A stretch of 64,000 nucleotides of DNA from Parvularcula sp. BBD 1991-13 (GCA_001657385.1 LYSZ01000002.1:434001-498000), one strand, 5' to 3'. Positions 18,703 to 27,672 are shown, numbered from the stretch's first letter. The notes: generated from the letters alone by a model not told the origin. Numbers and translations: made by a program.

Positions 18703-20358
18703 ATGAAGCCATTTCACTTTCTGGCGGCGGGTTGCGCCGCCCTGTTCCTGGCCGCCTGCGGCGGCGACGGCGAGGGCGCAGGCCGCGACGCCGCCAGGAC
18801 CGACGCCGCTTCGCCCCTGGAGGCGGAATTCCGCCTCAGCGGGGCCGAGCCCATGGACATCGACGCCCTGTTCGCGCTGATGCCGGCGGATGCGCGGCCG
18901 ACTTACGAAAGCGCCGAGTTCGACGACCGTCTCGGCGCGACGGTGGTGACGAATCTGCGCTTCGCCGACGAAGACGACGGCGAGGCGGTGGTCGTGGAGC
19001 GCGCGGAATTCTACGGCGTCGACATGGAGGCGGTGGCGCGCGTGCGCGCGGCGGCGGAGGCCGGGCCCGACGCGCCGTTCGAGACGCTGTTCCAGAAAGT
19101 CCGCCTGCTTAACATCGCCTCAGAGGGGCTTGAGGATGAAGACGCGGCGGTTCTGCTCACCGTGGCCGGGGTCGAATTCGACGTGCTGAAGGTGCGCCGG
19201 GGCGGCCTCGAAGGCGACGGCGCGGGCGACGAGGGCGCGCGGGCGGCCAACGCCATCGATCTCGGCGGGCTTTACTTCAAGGATATCGAGCTGACGAGCA
19301 AGACCGCCGAAACCCCGTCGGTTTCCTTTGCCGCGCCGGATCTGCGCTTTGTCTCAATCGCCGGCGGCAGGCTCGGCGCCGTCATCGCCAATGACGTCTC
19401 CTATGAATTTCGGCATACGGACCGTTCCATCGGCGCCCTGCGCGAGGCCATGGGTCCCCAGGGCGCGATGGTGTTCGACGGTCCCTTGCGCAACTTCATC
19501 GCGCCCGACAATCAGCGAACGCAGGTGAAAACCTTCGAATGGCGCGATATCGACTTCTCGGGCCTTCTCGCCTGGGGGCTGCGCGGCGAGGAGCCGCCGC
19601 TCACGGCGGAAAACCTGATCGACCTTGGGACCTTCCGCGCCGTGGACATGGTCAGCTATATCGGTGAAAAACGCGCCGCCACCGTCAAGGAAACGACCAT
19701 GAGCGCGGGCGCCTTCACCTGGATGGCGCCGTCGGACATCCGCCTCGACACCAAGGGCGCCGTCTACGATTTCACCGCCTATATCGACGCGGGCGAAGAG
19801 GAAGCGCTGAACATTCTCGCCGACAACGGCCTCGACAGGGTTGCGGGCGACGGTTTCCTGCAATGGCGCTGGAACAGCGACCGCGGCGACGCGGCCCTCG
19901 ATTACGAAATGTCCACGGACGGCCTTGCGGATTTTTCCATGGGCGCGGCGTTCAGCGGGCTGAAGCTTAACGAGATGGCCGCCGCGGACGAAGCGGGCGA
20001 GGAGAACGCGCTGATCGATCTCGGCCGGCTGGACCGGTTCTCCATGGAAGTCGCGGACGAAAAGCTGCTCGACGTCTTTTTCGCTTTTTCCGCCTTGCAG
20101 ATGGGCGGAACCGGCGAGGATCTGCGCCAGTCCGTGCCGGCGATGATCCGGATCGGCGGGATGCAGGCCGCGCAGTTGAATGCGCGCTTCGCGGATTACG
20201 TCGACGCGGTCGCGGATTTCGTCGGCAAGGGCGGCGCCTTGACCATCGAAGCCGCGCCGGGCGAGCCCGTGGGTTTCGCCGGACTTCAGGAGGCCGGCCA
20301 GAGCGCGCCGCAGACGCTGCCCGACCTGCTGGACCTGACCGTTACGCATACGGAGTAA
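18703..20358 (+). CDS. Large lipoprotein of unknown function
   Basis: The 551-aa protein has a clear lipoprotein signal (lipobox LAAC, Cys19), then GGDG and an Ala/Asp-rich linker. The mature part is acidic, with alternating beta-like segments and repeated ..F.M.A.F.G... stretches (for example near 405-420). I do not recognise a family. AAGGAG precedes the ATG. It stands alone between tlpA and dodecin, followed by 16-bp tandem repeats. An outer-membrane or periplasmic location is inferred from the lipobox. Confidence 0.75.
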   Translation: MKPFHFLAAGCAALFLAACGGDGEGAGRDAARTDAASPLEAEFRLSGAEPMDIDALFALMPADARPTYESAEFDDRLGATVVTNLRFADEDDGEAVVVERAEFYGVDMEAVARVRAAAEAGPDAPFETLFQKVRLLNIASEGLEDEDAAVLLTVAGVEFDVLKVRRGGLEGDGAGDEGARAANAIDLGGLYFKDIELTSKTAETPSVSFAAPDLRFVSIAGGRLGAVIANDVSYEFRHTDRSIGALREAMGPQGAMVFDGPLRNFIAPDNQRTQVKTFEWRDIDFSGLLAWGLRGEEPPLTAENLIDLGTFRAVDMVSYIGEKRAATVKETTMSAGAFTWMAPSDIRLDTKGAVYDFTAYIDAGEEEALNILADNGLDRVAGDGFLQWRWNSDRGDAALDYEMSTDGLADFSMGAAFSGLKLNEMAAADEAGEENALIDLGRLDRFSMEVADEKLLDVFFAFSALQMGGTGEDLRQSVPAMIRIGGMQAAQLNARFADYVDAVADFVGKGGALTIEAAPGEPVGFAGLQEAGQSAPQTLPDLLDLTVTHTE

Positions 20359-20398
20359 ACGGACGGGCCTTGGCTTCCGGCGAAACGCCGGGGCCGGA

Positions 20399-20446
20399 CT
20401 TCGGGGCGCGGCCTCTTCGGGGCGCGTTCTCTTGGGGGCGCGGTCC
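20399..20446 (+). repeat. 16-bp tandem repeat, three copies plus a partial fourth
   Basis: Three 16-mers (CTTCGGGGCGCGGCCT-like) lie head to tail at 20399-20414, 20415-20430 and 20431-20446, with a degraded fourth (TTTTCGGGCGC) abutting the dodecin stop. They fill the gap between the lipoprotein and dodecin genes. Confidence 0.8.
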
Positions 20447-20456
20447 TTTTCGGGCG

Positions 20457-20663
20457 CTACTGGTCGTTCAGCACGAATGTCAGTTTCAGGATTACCCGGT
20501 ATTCCTTGATGACGCCGTTCTCCAGTACAATGGACTGATCCTTGACCCACGCGCCCTCGACATTCTTGAGGGTCTTGTTGGCGCGCTCGATGCCGCGTTC
20601 GATCGCGTCCTGAAAGCTTTTTTTCGAACCGCAGATAATCTCTGTAACCCGGGCGACGGACAT
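20457..20663 (-). CDS. Dodecin family flavin-binding protein
   Basis: The 68-aa protein has the dodecin fold pattern: one beta strand, a helix (SFQDAIERGIERANKTL), then two strands with the family's EGAWV.D and YRVILKLTFVL segments. Dodecins form 12-mers that bind flavin or CoA and act as flavin stores. Length is exactly typical. AGGAGG-like bases precede the ATG. It is probably monocistronic, 78 bp from the hbd stop. Confidence 0.93.
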   Translation of the reverse strand: MSVARVTEIICGSKKSFQDAIERGIERANKTLKNVEGAWVKDQSIVLENGVIKEYRVILKLTFVLNDQ

Positions 20664-20741
20664 GGGGGCTTTCCTCCTTTTTGTTGTGACGGCTTTCCTC
20701 TCGCGGCGTCCTGCGCCGCGGGCGCTCCCTTGCGCGGCGCG

Positions 20742-21620
20742 TCAGCGCGTCGGCGCCGGAACCTCGCCGGAATAGTCGTAAAAACCGCGGCCCGTCTTGC
20801 GGCCCAGCCATCCCGCCTCGACATACTTCACGAGCAACGGACACGGACGATATTTGGTGTCGGCGAGCCCTTCGTAAAGAACCTGCATGATGGCGAGACA
20901 GGTGTCGAGGCCGATGAAGTCGGCAAGCTCCAGCGGCCCCATCGGATGATTCGCGCCGAGCTTCAGCCCCTTGTCGATGGCCTCGACCGAGCCGACGCCT
21001 TCATAAAGGGTATAGATCGCCTCGTTGATCATGGGCATCAGCACGCGGTTGACGATGAAGGCGGGGAAATCCTCCGACACCGCCATGGTCTTGCCCATGC
21101 GTTCGACCAGCGCCTTGACGGTCTCGAAGGTCTCCTTGGAGGTCGCGATGCCCCTGATCACCTCGACCAGCTTCATCACCGGGACCGGGTTCATGAAATG
21201 AATGCCGATAAACTGTTCCGGCCGGTCGGTCGCGGCGGCGAGCCCGGTGATCGAGATCGACGAGGTGTTGGAGGCCATGATCGCCTCAGGCTTCAGGACG
21301 CCGGAGAGCTTGCCGAAGATCTCCTTTTTCAGGGCCTGGTTCTCGCTCGCCGCTTCGATCACCAGATCGCAGGCGCGGAGGTCCTCAAGGGCGAGGGCCG
21401 GCCTGATCCGGGCGATGGCGGCCTTCTCTTCGTCCGCGCTTACAAGGCCCTTGGCGGCCTGGCGCGCGAGATTGGCCTTGACCGTGTCGAGCGCGGCCTC
21501 GATGCGGGCGGCGTCAATATCGTTGAGGGCGACGTCGAACCCGGCAAGCGCCGCCACGTGGGCGATGCCGTTGCCCATCTGGCCTGCGCCGACGACGCCG
21601 ATCGATTGAATGGTGCTCAT
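20742..21620 (-). CDS. 3-hydroxybutyryl-CoA dehydrogenase
   Basis: The 292-aa NAD(P)-dependent enzyme interconverts acetoacetyl-CoA and 3-hydroxybutyryl-CoA in fatty-acid or PHB-related metabolism. It has the Rossmann motif [13 protein letters not shown] at the N-terminus, the catalytic segment HFMNPVPVM (His about 138) and C-terminal [14 protein letters not shown] 21620 is chosen because GAGGA lies about 8 nt upstream and it fits family length; an upstream in-frame start would add 14 residues. It lies downstream of etfBA, a usual partner block. Confidence 0.93.
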   Translation of the reverse strand: MSTIQSIGVVGAGQMGNGIAHVAALAGFDVALNDIDAARIEAALDTVKANLARQAAKGLVSADEEKAAIARIRPALALEDLRACDLVIEAASENQALKKEIFGKLSGVLKPEAIMASNTSSISITGLAAATDRPEQFIGIHFMNPVPVMKLVEVIRGIATSKETFETVKALVERMGKTMAVSEDFPAFIVNRVLMPMINEAIYTLYEGVGSVEAIDKGLKLGANHPMGPLELADFIGLDTCLAIMQVLYEGLADTKYRPCPLLVKYVEAGWLGRKTGRGFYDYSGEVPAPTR

Positions 21621-21704
21621 CTCGCGGTCCTCCTCAACTGGGTCCGCGATAGTGCACCGCAATATCCTGATAAGGCAAGTCTTGCGGCGATTGCGTGTTG
21701 TTTC

Positions 21705-21947
21705 TTACGGGGTCCGGCGGATTTCGGCGGCGAAGCATCCATGCATGGCGTTGTGGGCGTGGATGTAAGCTGTCCCAGGGCTGTCGAAAGCGTTTTCGAT
21801 CTTGCGGCGCAGGTCGCCGGAAAGGTCGGTGTCCGCGCCGATCAGCATGCTGTCCTTATCGAAAATGCGCAGCGCGATCGGCCGTCCTGCGAATACGGGC
21901 GGCAGTTCGTCGACGAAACGGACCGCCGCCGGACCCTCGCCCGCCAC
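21705..21947 (-). CDS. Small conserved-looking protein of unknown function
   Basis: An 80-aa frame from GTG 21947 starts just past the etfA terminator and ends 85 bp before hbd. The protein looks natural: balanced composition, strand-helix segments, no low complexity. It contains a His-rich spot (YIHAHNAMHG) near its end. The frame stays open upstream of the GTG into the terminator, so the start is uncertain. No family was recognised. Confidence 0.45.
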   Translation of the reverse strand: MAGEGPAAVRFVDELPPVFAGRPIALRIFDKDSMLIGADTDLSGDLRRKIENAFDSPGTAYIHAHNAMHGCFAAEIRRTP

Positions 21948-21980
21948 CCGGTTCTTGCGCCGGGCGAAGGCCGCGCGAAT

Positions 21981-22007
21981 AAAAAACCCCGCGCGAGCGG
22001 GGTTTTT
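21981..22007 (-). terminator. Rho-independent terminator after etfA
   Basis: Stem CCCCGC / GCGGGG (21987-21992, 21997-22002) with a 4-nt loop, flanked by A6 on the left and T5 on the right. On the minus strand it follows the etfA stop by about 24 bp with a U6 tail. Confidence 0.85.
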
Positions 22008-22030
22008 ATCTCGACAAGGCGGCGCCGGCG

Positions 22031-22963
22031 TTACCCAAGCGCTTCCTTCAGTTCCGGGAGCACCTTGAACAGATCGCCGACGAGGCCATAGTCCGCAACC
22101 TGAAAGATCGGCGCTTCCTCGTCCTTGTTGATGGCGACGATAATCTTGGAGTCCTTCATGCCCGCCAGGTGCTGGATTGCGCCGGAAATGCCGACGGCGA
22201 GGTAAAGTTCCGGCGCGACGACCTTGCCGGTCTGTCCGACCTGGTAATCGTTCGGCACGTAGCCGGCGTCGACCGCGGCGCGGCTTGCGCCCACCGCGGC
22301 GCCGAGCTTGTCGGCGACGGGAAACAGGAACTCCTCGAAGTTTTCATAGGAGCCGAGCGCCCGTCCGCCGGAGACGACGATCTTGGCGCCGGTGAGTTCG
22401 GGGCGCTCCGATTCCGTCAGCTCTTCGCCGACGAACGACGAAAGACCGGGACCTTCCGGCGCGGCGACACTTTCGACGCTGGCCGAACCGCCTTCCTCGG
22501 CGGCCTTGAAGGCCGTGGCGCGCACGGTGATGACTTTCTTGGCGTCGTTCGACTTGACTGTCTGCATGGCGTTGCCGGCGTAGATCGGCCGCACGAAGGT
22601 ATCCGGCGCCTCCACCGCGACAATCTCGGAAACCTGCATCACGTCGAGCAGGGCGGCGACGCGGGGCATCACGTTCTTGCCGGTCGTGTCCGCCGATTTC
22701 AGGATCGCGTCATACTCGCCCGCGACGGAGACGATCAGCGCGGCGAGGTTTTCCGCCAGCCGGTTCTCGTATTGCGCATCGTCCGCATGGAGAACCTTCC
22801 GCACGTCGCCGATTTTCGCGGCGGCCTCGGCGACGGCCCCGGCGCTCGACCCGGCGACCAGGATATCGACGTCGCCGCCGATCTGCGCAGCGGCGGTTAC
22901 GGTCTTGTGCGTCGTATCGCTCAGTTCGGCGTTGTTATGATCGGCGATGACAAGAACGGCCAT
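22031..22963 (-). CDS. etfA: Electron transfer flavoprotein subunit alpha
   Basis: This 310-aa FAD-binding subunit of ETF carries electrons from acyl-CoA dehydrogenases to ETF-quinone oxidoreductase. The C-terminal FAD domain has [12 protein letters not shown] near residue 193, the [24 protein letters not shown] segment and [10 protein letters not shown]. Its start overlaps the etfB stop by one base (TAATG), so translation is coupled. Confidence 0.95.
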   Translation of the reverse strand: MAVLVIADHNNAELSDTTHKTVTAAAQIGGDVDILVAGSSAGAVAEAAAKIGDVRKVLHADDAQYENRLAENLAALIVSVAGEYDAILKSADTTGKNVMPRVAALLDVMQVSEIVAVEAPDTFVRPIYAGNAMQTVKSNDAKKVITVRATAFKAAEEGGSASVESVAAPEGPGLSSFVGEELTESERPELTGAKIVVSGGRALGSYENFEEFLFPVADKLGAAVGASRAAVDAGYVPNDYQVGQTGKVVAPELYLAVGISGAIQHLAGMKDSKIIVAINKDEEAPIFQVADYGLVGDLFKVLPELKEALG

Positions 22964-23712
22964 TAGAGAACTCCCGCTTCGTTTTTCAGTTTGTCCACAA
23001 GTTCCGCGACGCTTTCGACCTTGACGCCGGCTTCGCGTTTCGGCGGCTCGCTCACCTTGAGCGTTTCAAGGCGCGGCGCGATGTCGGCGCCGTAATCGCC
23101 GACCTCCTTGACGTCGAGGGGCTTTTTCTTCGCTTTCATGATGTTCGGCAGGGAGGCGTAGCGCGGCTCGTTCAGGCGCAGATCGGTGGTGACGATCGCC
23201 GGCAGTTTCAGGGAAACCGTTTGCAGGCCGCCGTCGATCTCGCGGGTGACGTTCAGCGCCTCGCCGTCCTTTTCGACCTTCGACGCGAAGGTGCCCTGTC
23301 CCCAGCCGAGCAGCGCGGCGAGCATCTGGCCGGTCTGGTTGGAATCGTCGTCGATCGCCTGTTTGCCGAGGATGACGAGGTCCGGCTTTTCTTCCTCGAC
23401 AACCGCTTTCAGGAGCTTGGCCACGCCGAGCGGCTCCACCGTTTCGTCGGTCTTGATCAGGATCGCGCGGTCCGCGCCCATGGCCAGCGCCTGGCGCAAC
23501 TGGTCCTGCGCCTTTTCCGGCCCGATGGAGACGGCGACGATCTCGTTTGCGGTTCCCGCTTCCTTGAGACGAACCGCCTCCTCGACGGCGATCTCGTCAA
23601 AGGGGTTCATGGACATTTTCACATTGGCGAGGTCGACGCCGGATTCGTCGGACTTCACGCGAACTTTGACGTTGTAATCGATCACCCGTTTGACAGGCAC
23701 GAGGATTTTCAT
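22963..23712 (-). CDS. etfB: Electron transfer flavoprotein subunit beta
   Basis: This 249-aa AMP-binding partner of EtfA has family marks [19 protein letters not shown] at the start, [36 protein letters not shown] and [17 protein letters not shown]. Length is typical. It heads etfB-etfA. In many alphaproteobacteria a cobalamin adenosyltransferase gene sits just upstream; here that position is an empty gap. Confidence 0.95.
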   Translation of the reverse strand: MKILVPVKRVIDYNVKVRVKSDESGVDLANVKMSMNPFDEIAVEEAVRLKEAGTANEIVAVSIGPEKAQDQLRQALAMGADRAILIKTDETVEPLGVAKLLKAVVEEEKPDLVILGKQAIDDDSNQTGQMLAALLGWGQGTFASKVEKDGEALNVTREIDGGLQTVSLKLPAIVTTDLRLNEPRYASLPNIMKAKKKPLDVKEVGDYGADIAPRLETLKVSEPPKREAGVKVESVAELVDKLKNEAGVL

Positions 23713-24031
23713 GGGAACAGCTCCTTACCGGCCGTCAGGCCTGGCGGTTGTCGTCTTTCGGCGCGGCGGCGAAGGCCGTACCGGTGATAAATCGACGGGA
23801 CCATAGCGGCGCGTCTTTCCGCTTTCAACGCATTATGGCGCCGGCGAAAACCGGGTCCCCCGGAAAACGGCCTGGAAGGCCAGCCCGGAAAACGAAGCGC
23901 CGCGCGGGGGCGCTTGACGGGTTTGGGCGCGAAGCCCGGCTTCCCGGATCAGAAGCGCGCTGATCGGGCCGCGCTGATCAGGACGCGGTTGGCGAGGGCG
24001 GGCCCCGCCGGCGCCCCGTCCCGGCGCATGC
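23713..24031. other. Gene-free gap upstream of etfB
   Basis: About 320 bp with no supported gene. A 14-bp imperfect direct repeat (GCGCTGATCGGGCC / GCGCTGATCAGGAC) lies at 23957-23984. The etfB promoter should be in the right-adjacent part but no clear -35/-10 is evident. Confidence 0.5.
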
Positions 24032-24238
24032 CTAGCCGCCATTGCTCCCCGCCAGCCACAGAAACAGCATCATCAGGGCGACGGCGATCGCCTGGGCCGC
24101 GACGCGAAGGCGCATCAGCTTGTTGGAGTGCTGCCTGGCGAACGCCCCGCCCCGGGCCAGGGAATAAATGCCGACCGCAAGGATGACGGCTGTCGCCGCC
24201 AGCGCGATCGGGATCAGAAAGTATATAAATCCGCTCAT
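24032..24238 (-). CDS. HIG1-like twin-transmembrane protein
   Basis: The 68-aa protein has two membrane helices (about 4-25 and 42-62) joined by a basic loop. The loop NKLMRLRVAAQAIAV resembles the HIG1 hypoxia-induced domain. HIG1 proteins in mitochondria and bacteria associate with cytochrome oxidase supercomplexes. ATG 24238 is preferred because GGAAG lies 5 nt upstream. In alphaproteobacteria this gene commonly precedes an adenosyltransferase gene and etfBA. Confidence 0.8.
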   Translation of the reverse strand: MSGFIYFLIPIALAATAVILAVGIYSLARGGAFARQHSNKLMRLRVAAQAIAVALMMLFLWLAGSNGG

Positions 24239-24387
24239 AAGTCTTCCTTGTCGATGCGGGATCATAGACCCGCCATTCTGTCATGGCTACGCATGGCCGC
24301 GCCGCGCGGCTTACGGGCAAATCGCCGCATTGGCGGCTGGAACGGCGGCGGGATCGGACGGGGGGAGGGGACTGGCGGGCCCGCCGC

Positions 24388-26256
24388 CTATGGCGCGCGC
24401 GCGTCCGCCGGGCTCTCGCCCCGCCCTCGCGGCCCGGCCTCCGCCATGGGCGGGCGCGCCAGCCTGACGAGGTAGCCGCGGATGTCCGCGTCCGCCGGCG
24501 CCTCGACGCCGAGGCCGCCTTCCGACGGGGGCGCGATCATCGGCGGCTTTAACTCGTTCAGCGTGAAGTCCATACGCACGTCATAGGTCCGCTCCGCCTG
24601 GTAGCGTAAAAAGCGCTGGGCGTTGTACCACTGCGCCTTGACGTCTCCATCCGTACAGGTATCAAGCTCGGCGCCGCGCGCGCCCCAGCGGCGCTCCGGG
24701 CAGTGATAGGGGTCGAAGGAAAGATCCCAGAGCCGGTCCATGACGTGACCGAGATTGAGGCGCACCCTTGTGTCGTCGGAGCGCCAGTAAGTGAAGGTGC
24801 AGGCGTTTTTCTCCTCCTCGAAGGCGCGCAGGAGATCCCCGGCGAGGTCGGCGCCGTCATAGCGCACCCCCGGCGCGCCGTCGCGCGCATCCTCCGCGAG
24901 CCGCTGGATATAGCGGCGCAACTCGATCAGGCTGACCTTTAGGCGCGCATCGCGCGAGGGCGTCGAATACGCCTCCCACTCGCCATAGGTCCCGTAGATA
25001 TTCGGCGGCAGGCGGCCCGGATGGGTCTTCAGATGAATGCGCGAGGTTCTCGCCGCGTCCACGGCGGTCTTGCGCGCCTTGACGGCCCCGCACACGGCTT
25101 CCAGTCCGAATCGAAGCTCGTCGACCGGATCATACGCGAAATCAGGCGCGGCGAGGCGCCGGCGAACATAATCGTAATAGTTCAGCGTACGGCCGTTATG
25201 GCGAAACTCGCCATAATGCCATTCCCCCGACGGGTGCGGATGGGTGCCGAAGAACTGTTCCAGCGAAAAGTCCGCCAGCGTCTCGTTCGCCGCCGCAACG
25301 AGCCGCCCGCCGCGCAGCGCGCCGTCGGTCCCGCGCGTCGCCCCTTCCACGCGGATCGGCCGCCACGCCTTCAGCCCCGCCCCCAGGGACGGCTTTGAAC
25401 GGATGAAATTCGGGCCGTAGGTCGTGCGCGTCACCGATTCGTCCGGGTGCGATGCGACCACCAGGACGCGGCCGTCCGCCAGCACGTCGTAGACGATGCC
25501 CACATGGCCGTAGATGTCGTAGGCGACGACGCCGGGCCTGACCGTCTCGCGCGAGATCTCGATGGGATAAAAATCGTCGTGCCGGCGCCCGCCGCCGGAT
25601 TCGGGGTGGGTGCGGAACATGGCGGTGGAGACTTCCCGCCCGATGCGGCCGAGAAACCGGTGCGCGTTGGCGACGCGGTTGATGATCTTGCGGCGTCCGG
25701 CGACGACATTGCCGCCGCTGGAGTAACGGATGTCCTCCCCGGCGCCGTCCGCCAGCGCCATGGCGTTCTGATAGGAGAAGGGCAGGCCGTTTTTCCACGC
25801 GTAATAGCCGCGCAATACATAGACCATGTCCGCGCAGTCCCCCCGCAGGACAGGGTCGCCGTCGTCGCGGAACGGATTGGCCTCGCTCTTCAGGCAGTCT
25901 TCAAGGGAGGCGCAGCCCGAGCGGCCGATGGCCTGTACGAAGGCGGCGTAGCGCGCCTCGTCTGCGTCGGACCAGTGGGTCTTGTAGACTTTCCATCCTT
26001 TGCCGGAATTTATCGGGACCCTATCGGCCAGAGCCGTTTCGGGCTTTCCCGTTTCGGCCACTGCCATTTCGGAGGACCTTGCGTCGGTTCTCACAGGTTC
26101 GGCGGCGGCCGGGGCGGCAATCTGGGCGGCGAGGGAGACAATCGCGATGAGCGCGGTCGCCGCCGGCCTGGTTGAAGCCGGTTCGGCTGAAGCCGGCCTG
26201 GTTGAAACCGGATTGGCCGCCGCCGGGGCGCGGTGTGACTTCCATGCGAAAACCAT
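24388..26256 (-). CDS. Exported protein with possible NlpC/P60- or CHAP-like papain fold
   Basis: The 622-aa protein has a long N-region followed by a signal-like helix (about residues 34-52, ending AAPAAA). A Cys in RGDCADMVYVLRGYYAWKNG (about 138) and a His in YDIYGHVGIVYDV (about 235), with a following ASHPD, resemble the Cys-His order of papain-fold cell-wall amidases. The C-terminal half (about 350-600) is unrecognised, with several Cys and Trp/Tyr-rich stretches. The fold is inferred from motif order only. Start ATG 26256; the region before the signal helix is built of 15-bp repeats. Confidence 0.7.
   Translation of the reverse strand: MVFAWKSHRAPAAANPVSTRPASAEPASTRPAATALIAIVSLAAQIAAPAAAEPVRTDARSSEMAVAETGKPETALADRVPINSGKGWKVYKTHWSDADEARYAAFVQAIGRSGCASLEDCLKSEANPFRDDGDPVLRGDCADMVYVLRGYYAWKNGLPFSYQNAMALADGAGEDIRYSSGGNVVAGRRKIINRVANAHRFLGRIGREVSTAMFRTHPESGGGRRHDDFYPIEISRETVRPGVVAYDIYGHVGIVYDVLADGRVLVVASHPDESVTRTTYGPNFIRSKPSLGAGLKAWRPIRVEGATRGTDGALRGGRLVAAANETLADFSLEQFFGTHPHPSGEWHYGEFRHNGRTLNYYDYVRRRLAAPDFAYDPVDELRFGLEAVCGAVKARKTAVDAARTSRIHLKTHPGRLPPNIYGTYGEWEAYSTPSRDARLKVSLIELRRYIQRLAEDARDGAPGVRYDGADLAGDLLRAFEEEKNACTFTYWRSDDTRVRLNLGHVMDRLWDLSFDPYHCPERRWGARGAELDTCTDGDVKAQWYNAQRFLRYQAERTYDVRMDFTLNELKPPMIAPPSEGGLGVEAPADADIRGYLVRLARPPMAEAGPRGRGESPADARAP
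26167..26226. repeat. 15-bp degenerate tandem repeat in a signal-peptide N-region
   Basis: Four 15-mers (CCTGGTTGAAGCCGG-like) lie head to tail. On the minus strand they encode pentapeptides of the PVSTR / PASAE / PASTR type in the residues before the signal helix of the 622-aa exported protein. Confidence 0.8.
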
Positions 26257-26266
26257 GGAAGGAATA

Positions 26267-26281
26267 TTAACGCCCCGTTAA
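26267..26281. promoter_or_regulatory. Putative CtrA box (TTAA-N7-TTAA)
   Basis: TTAA at 26267-26270 and TTAAC at 26278-26282 are separated by exactly 7 bp, matching the Caulobacter CtrA site. It lies 10 bp upstream of the start codon of the exported protein. That is close for an activating site and might mean repression or a downstream start. Confidence 0.45.
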
Positions 26282-26344
26282 CGATCCCGGTAGGTCTTTT
26301 GCGCCGCCTTGGGCGGATTTTGCGCCGGTGCGGCCGGCCCCCGC

Positions 26345-26803
26345 TCAATACGCCCGCCGGCGAATGTCGCTGTGGACGATGGTGCGGCCGATCGGCCAGA
26401 GCGAAAAGCCCGCGAGCTTCAGATGCGCCCAGGCGAAGGGCAGGCCGATGATCGTGATCGCAAGGCCGATGGCGGCGAACAGGTGGCCGAGCGCCAGCCA
26501 CCATCCGGCCAGCACGAACCAGATGATATTGCCGATGAAGCCGAGCGGCCCGGAGCCGATGTCCTCGCCATAGAGACGGTCGCGGGCGATGGGTTTCGCG
26601 CCGAACGGCCAGAGGGTGTAGACGCCGTTGTCGAAGGCCGCGCGCGCCCAGGGGATGCCGATGATGGTGATCGCCATCACCAGCGCGGCGACGAACCAGC
26701 CGAGCGCGGCCAGCGCCCCGCCCAGAACAAGCCATATAATGTTCAGGAAGAGCGCAATCGGCGTAATGCCGCGCTCGTCGTTTAACGGATGGTCCGGGTA
26801 CAT
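26345..26803 (-). CDS. YccF domain-containing membrane protein
   Basis: The 152-aa inner-membrane protein has two repeats of the YccF unit: LNIIWLVLGG..ITIIGIPWARAAF and GNIIWFVLAGW..ITIIGLPFAWAHL, each a pair of membrane helices, and WPFG/WPIG after each. YccF function is unknown. It is monocistronic, flanked by the exported protein and a TetR gene. Confidence 0.9.
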   Translation of the reverse strand: MYPDHPLNDERGITPIALFLNIIWLVLGGALAALGWFVAALVMAITIIGIPWARAAFDNGVYTLWPFGAKPIARDRLYGEDIGSGPLGFIGNIIWFVLAGWWLALGHLFAAIGLAITIIGLPFAWAHLKLAGFSLWPIGRTIVHSDIRRRAY

Positions 26804-26940
26804 GGCTGCACTCTCCTCTTGCAGCGCCTTATATAAGAGCTCGCGGCCGCGATTTCACCGTCGGTTCGCCGCAGTCCGCGTCCGGTTTGTCACGAACGCC
26901 GCCCTTTTCGCCGGCGCCGCCGGTAGAATTGCGGGTCCGT

Positions 26941-27672
26941 TTACCGCCGCCACGCCTTGATCATGGTGGAAACGATCTGGTCGATAACGGCGTCGTCGTC
27001 GCCCAGGGGCTTGCCGCCGAACATGACCGGCCAGTACAGCGCCTCCTTGATGCCGCCGAGGAAGACCCCGGCGGCAAGCTTCGTATCCGGAATGTCGAAG
27101 TCGCCGTCCCGGGCCAGCGCGCCGATATAGCTTTCCGTGCGCGCATAAGCCGACGCCTTGCCCTTCTGGAAATAGATATCGGACAAGACCGGAAACCGCG
27201 CCTGCTCGCCCAGGATGAGGCGGATCAGGGCGGCGTGTTCCGGCGCGCGGATGTTTTTCACCATGGCGCGGGCGAAATCGGCGAGGGCGTCCGCCGGGTC
27301 CCGCGTCCCGTCATAGGCGGGCAGGGCCTCGGCGAAGGCCGCGTAGCGTTCCTCCACCATGGCGGCGAACAGCGTCTCCTTGTCGGCGAAATGGCTGTAG
27401 AGCGTCGCCTTGGACACTTTCGCGGCGTCCGCGACGGCGTTCATGGAGGCCCCGGCGTAGCCCTGCGCCAGGAAGGTCGCGCGGGCCGCCTCAAGGATCG
27501 CCTGGCGCTTGGCTTCCGAGCGCTTGCGCCCTGGTCCGGACGGCTCCGGACAGGTCGGCCCGGGGCGGGTCTGCCCGGGGCGGATCGGCGAGGAGCGGGC
27601 CGGCGCGTTCGGGGCGCGCGAATCGGAAACGGCGGCGTCGTCATTATCGTTGCTTGCTTTTTTGTCCGCCAT
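26941..27672 (-). CDS. TetR/AcrR family transcriptional regulator
   Basis: The 243-aa repressor has an N-terminal low-complexity Pro/Gly/Arg tail (about 1-50, from 15-bp repeats). The TetR helix-turn-helix follows (about 52-100: ILEAARATFLAQGYAGASMNAVA..VSKATLYSHFADKE). The C-terminal ligand domain resembles AefR-type TetR_C. It is divergent from an aldo/keto reductase gene, with an inverted repeat between them that is a likely operator, so it probably represses itself and the reductase in the absence of a ligand. Confidence 0.9.
   Translation of the reverse strand: MADKKASNDNDDAAVSDSRAPNAPARSSPIRPGQTRPGPTCPEPSGPGRKRSEAKRQAILEAARATFLAQGYAGASMNAVADAAKVSKATLYSHFADKETLFAAMVEERYAAFAEALPAYDGTRDPADALADFARAMVKNIRAPEHAALIRLILGEQARFPVLSDIYFQKGKASAYARTESYIGALARDGDFDIPDTKLAAGVFLGGIKEALYWPVMFGGKPLGDDDAVIDQIVSTMIKAWRR
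27553..27597. repeat. 15-bp tandem repeat in the TetR N-terminal tail
   Basis: Three 15-mers (GGTCGGCCCGGGGCG-like) at 27553, 27568 and 27583 encode Pro/Gly-rich pentapeptides before the DNA-binding domain. Such a tail is not part of the TetR fold. Confidence 0.75.
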
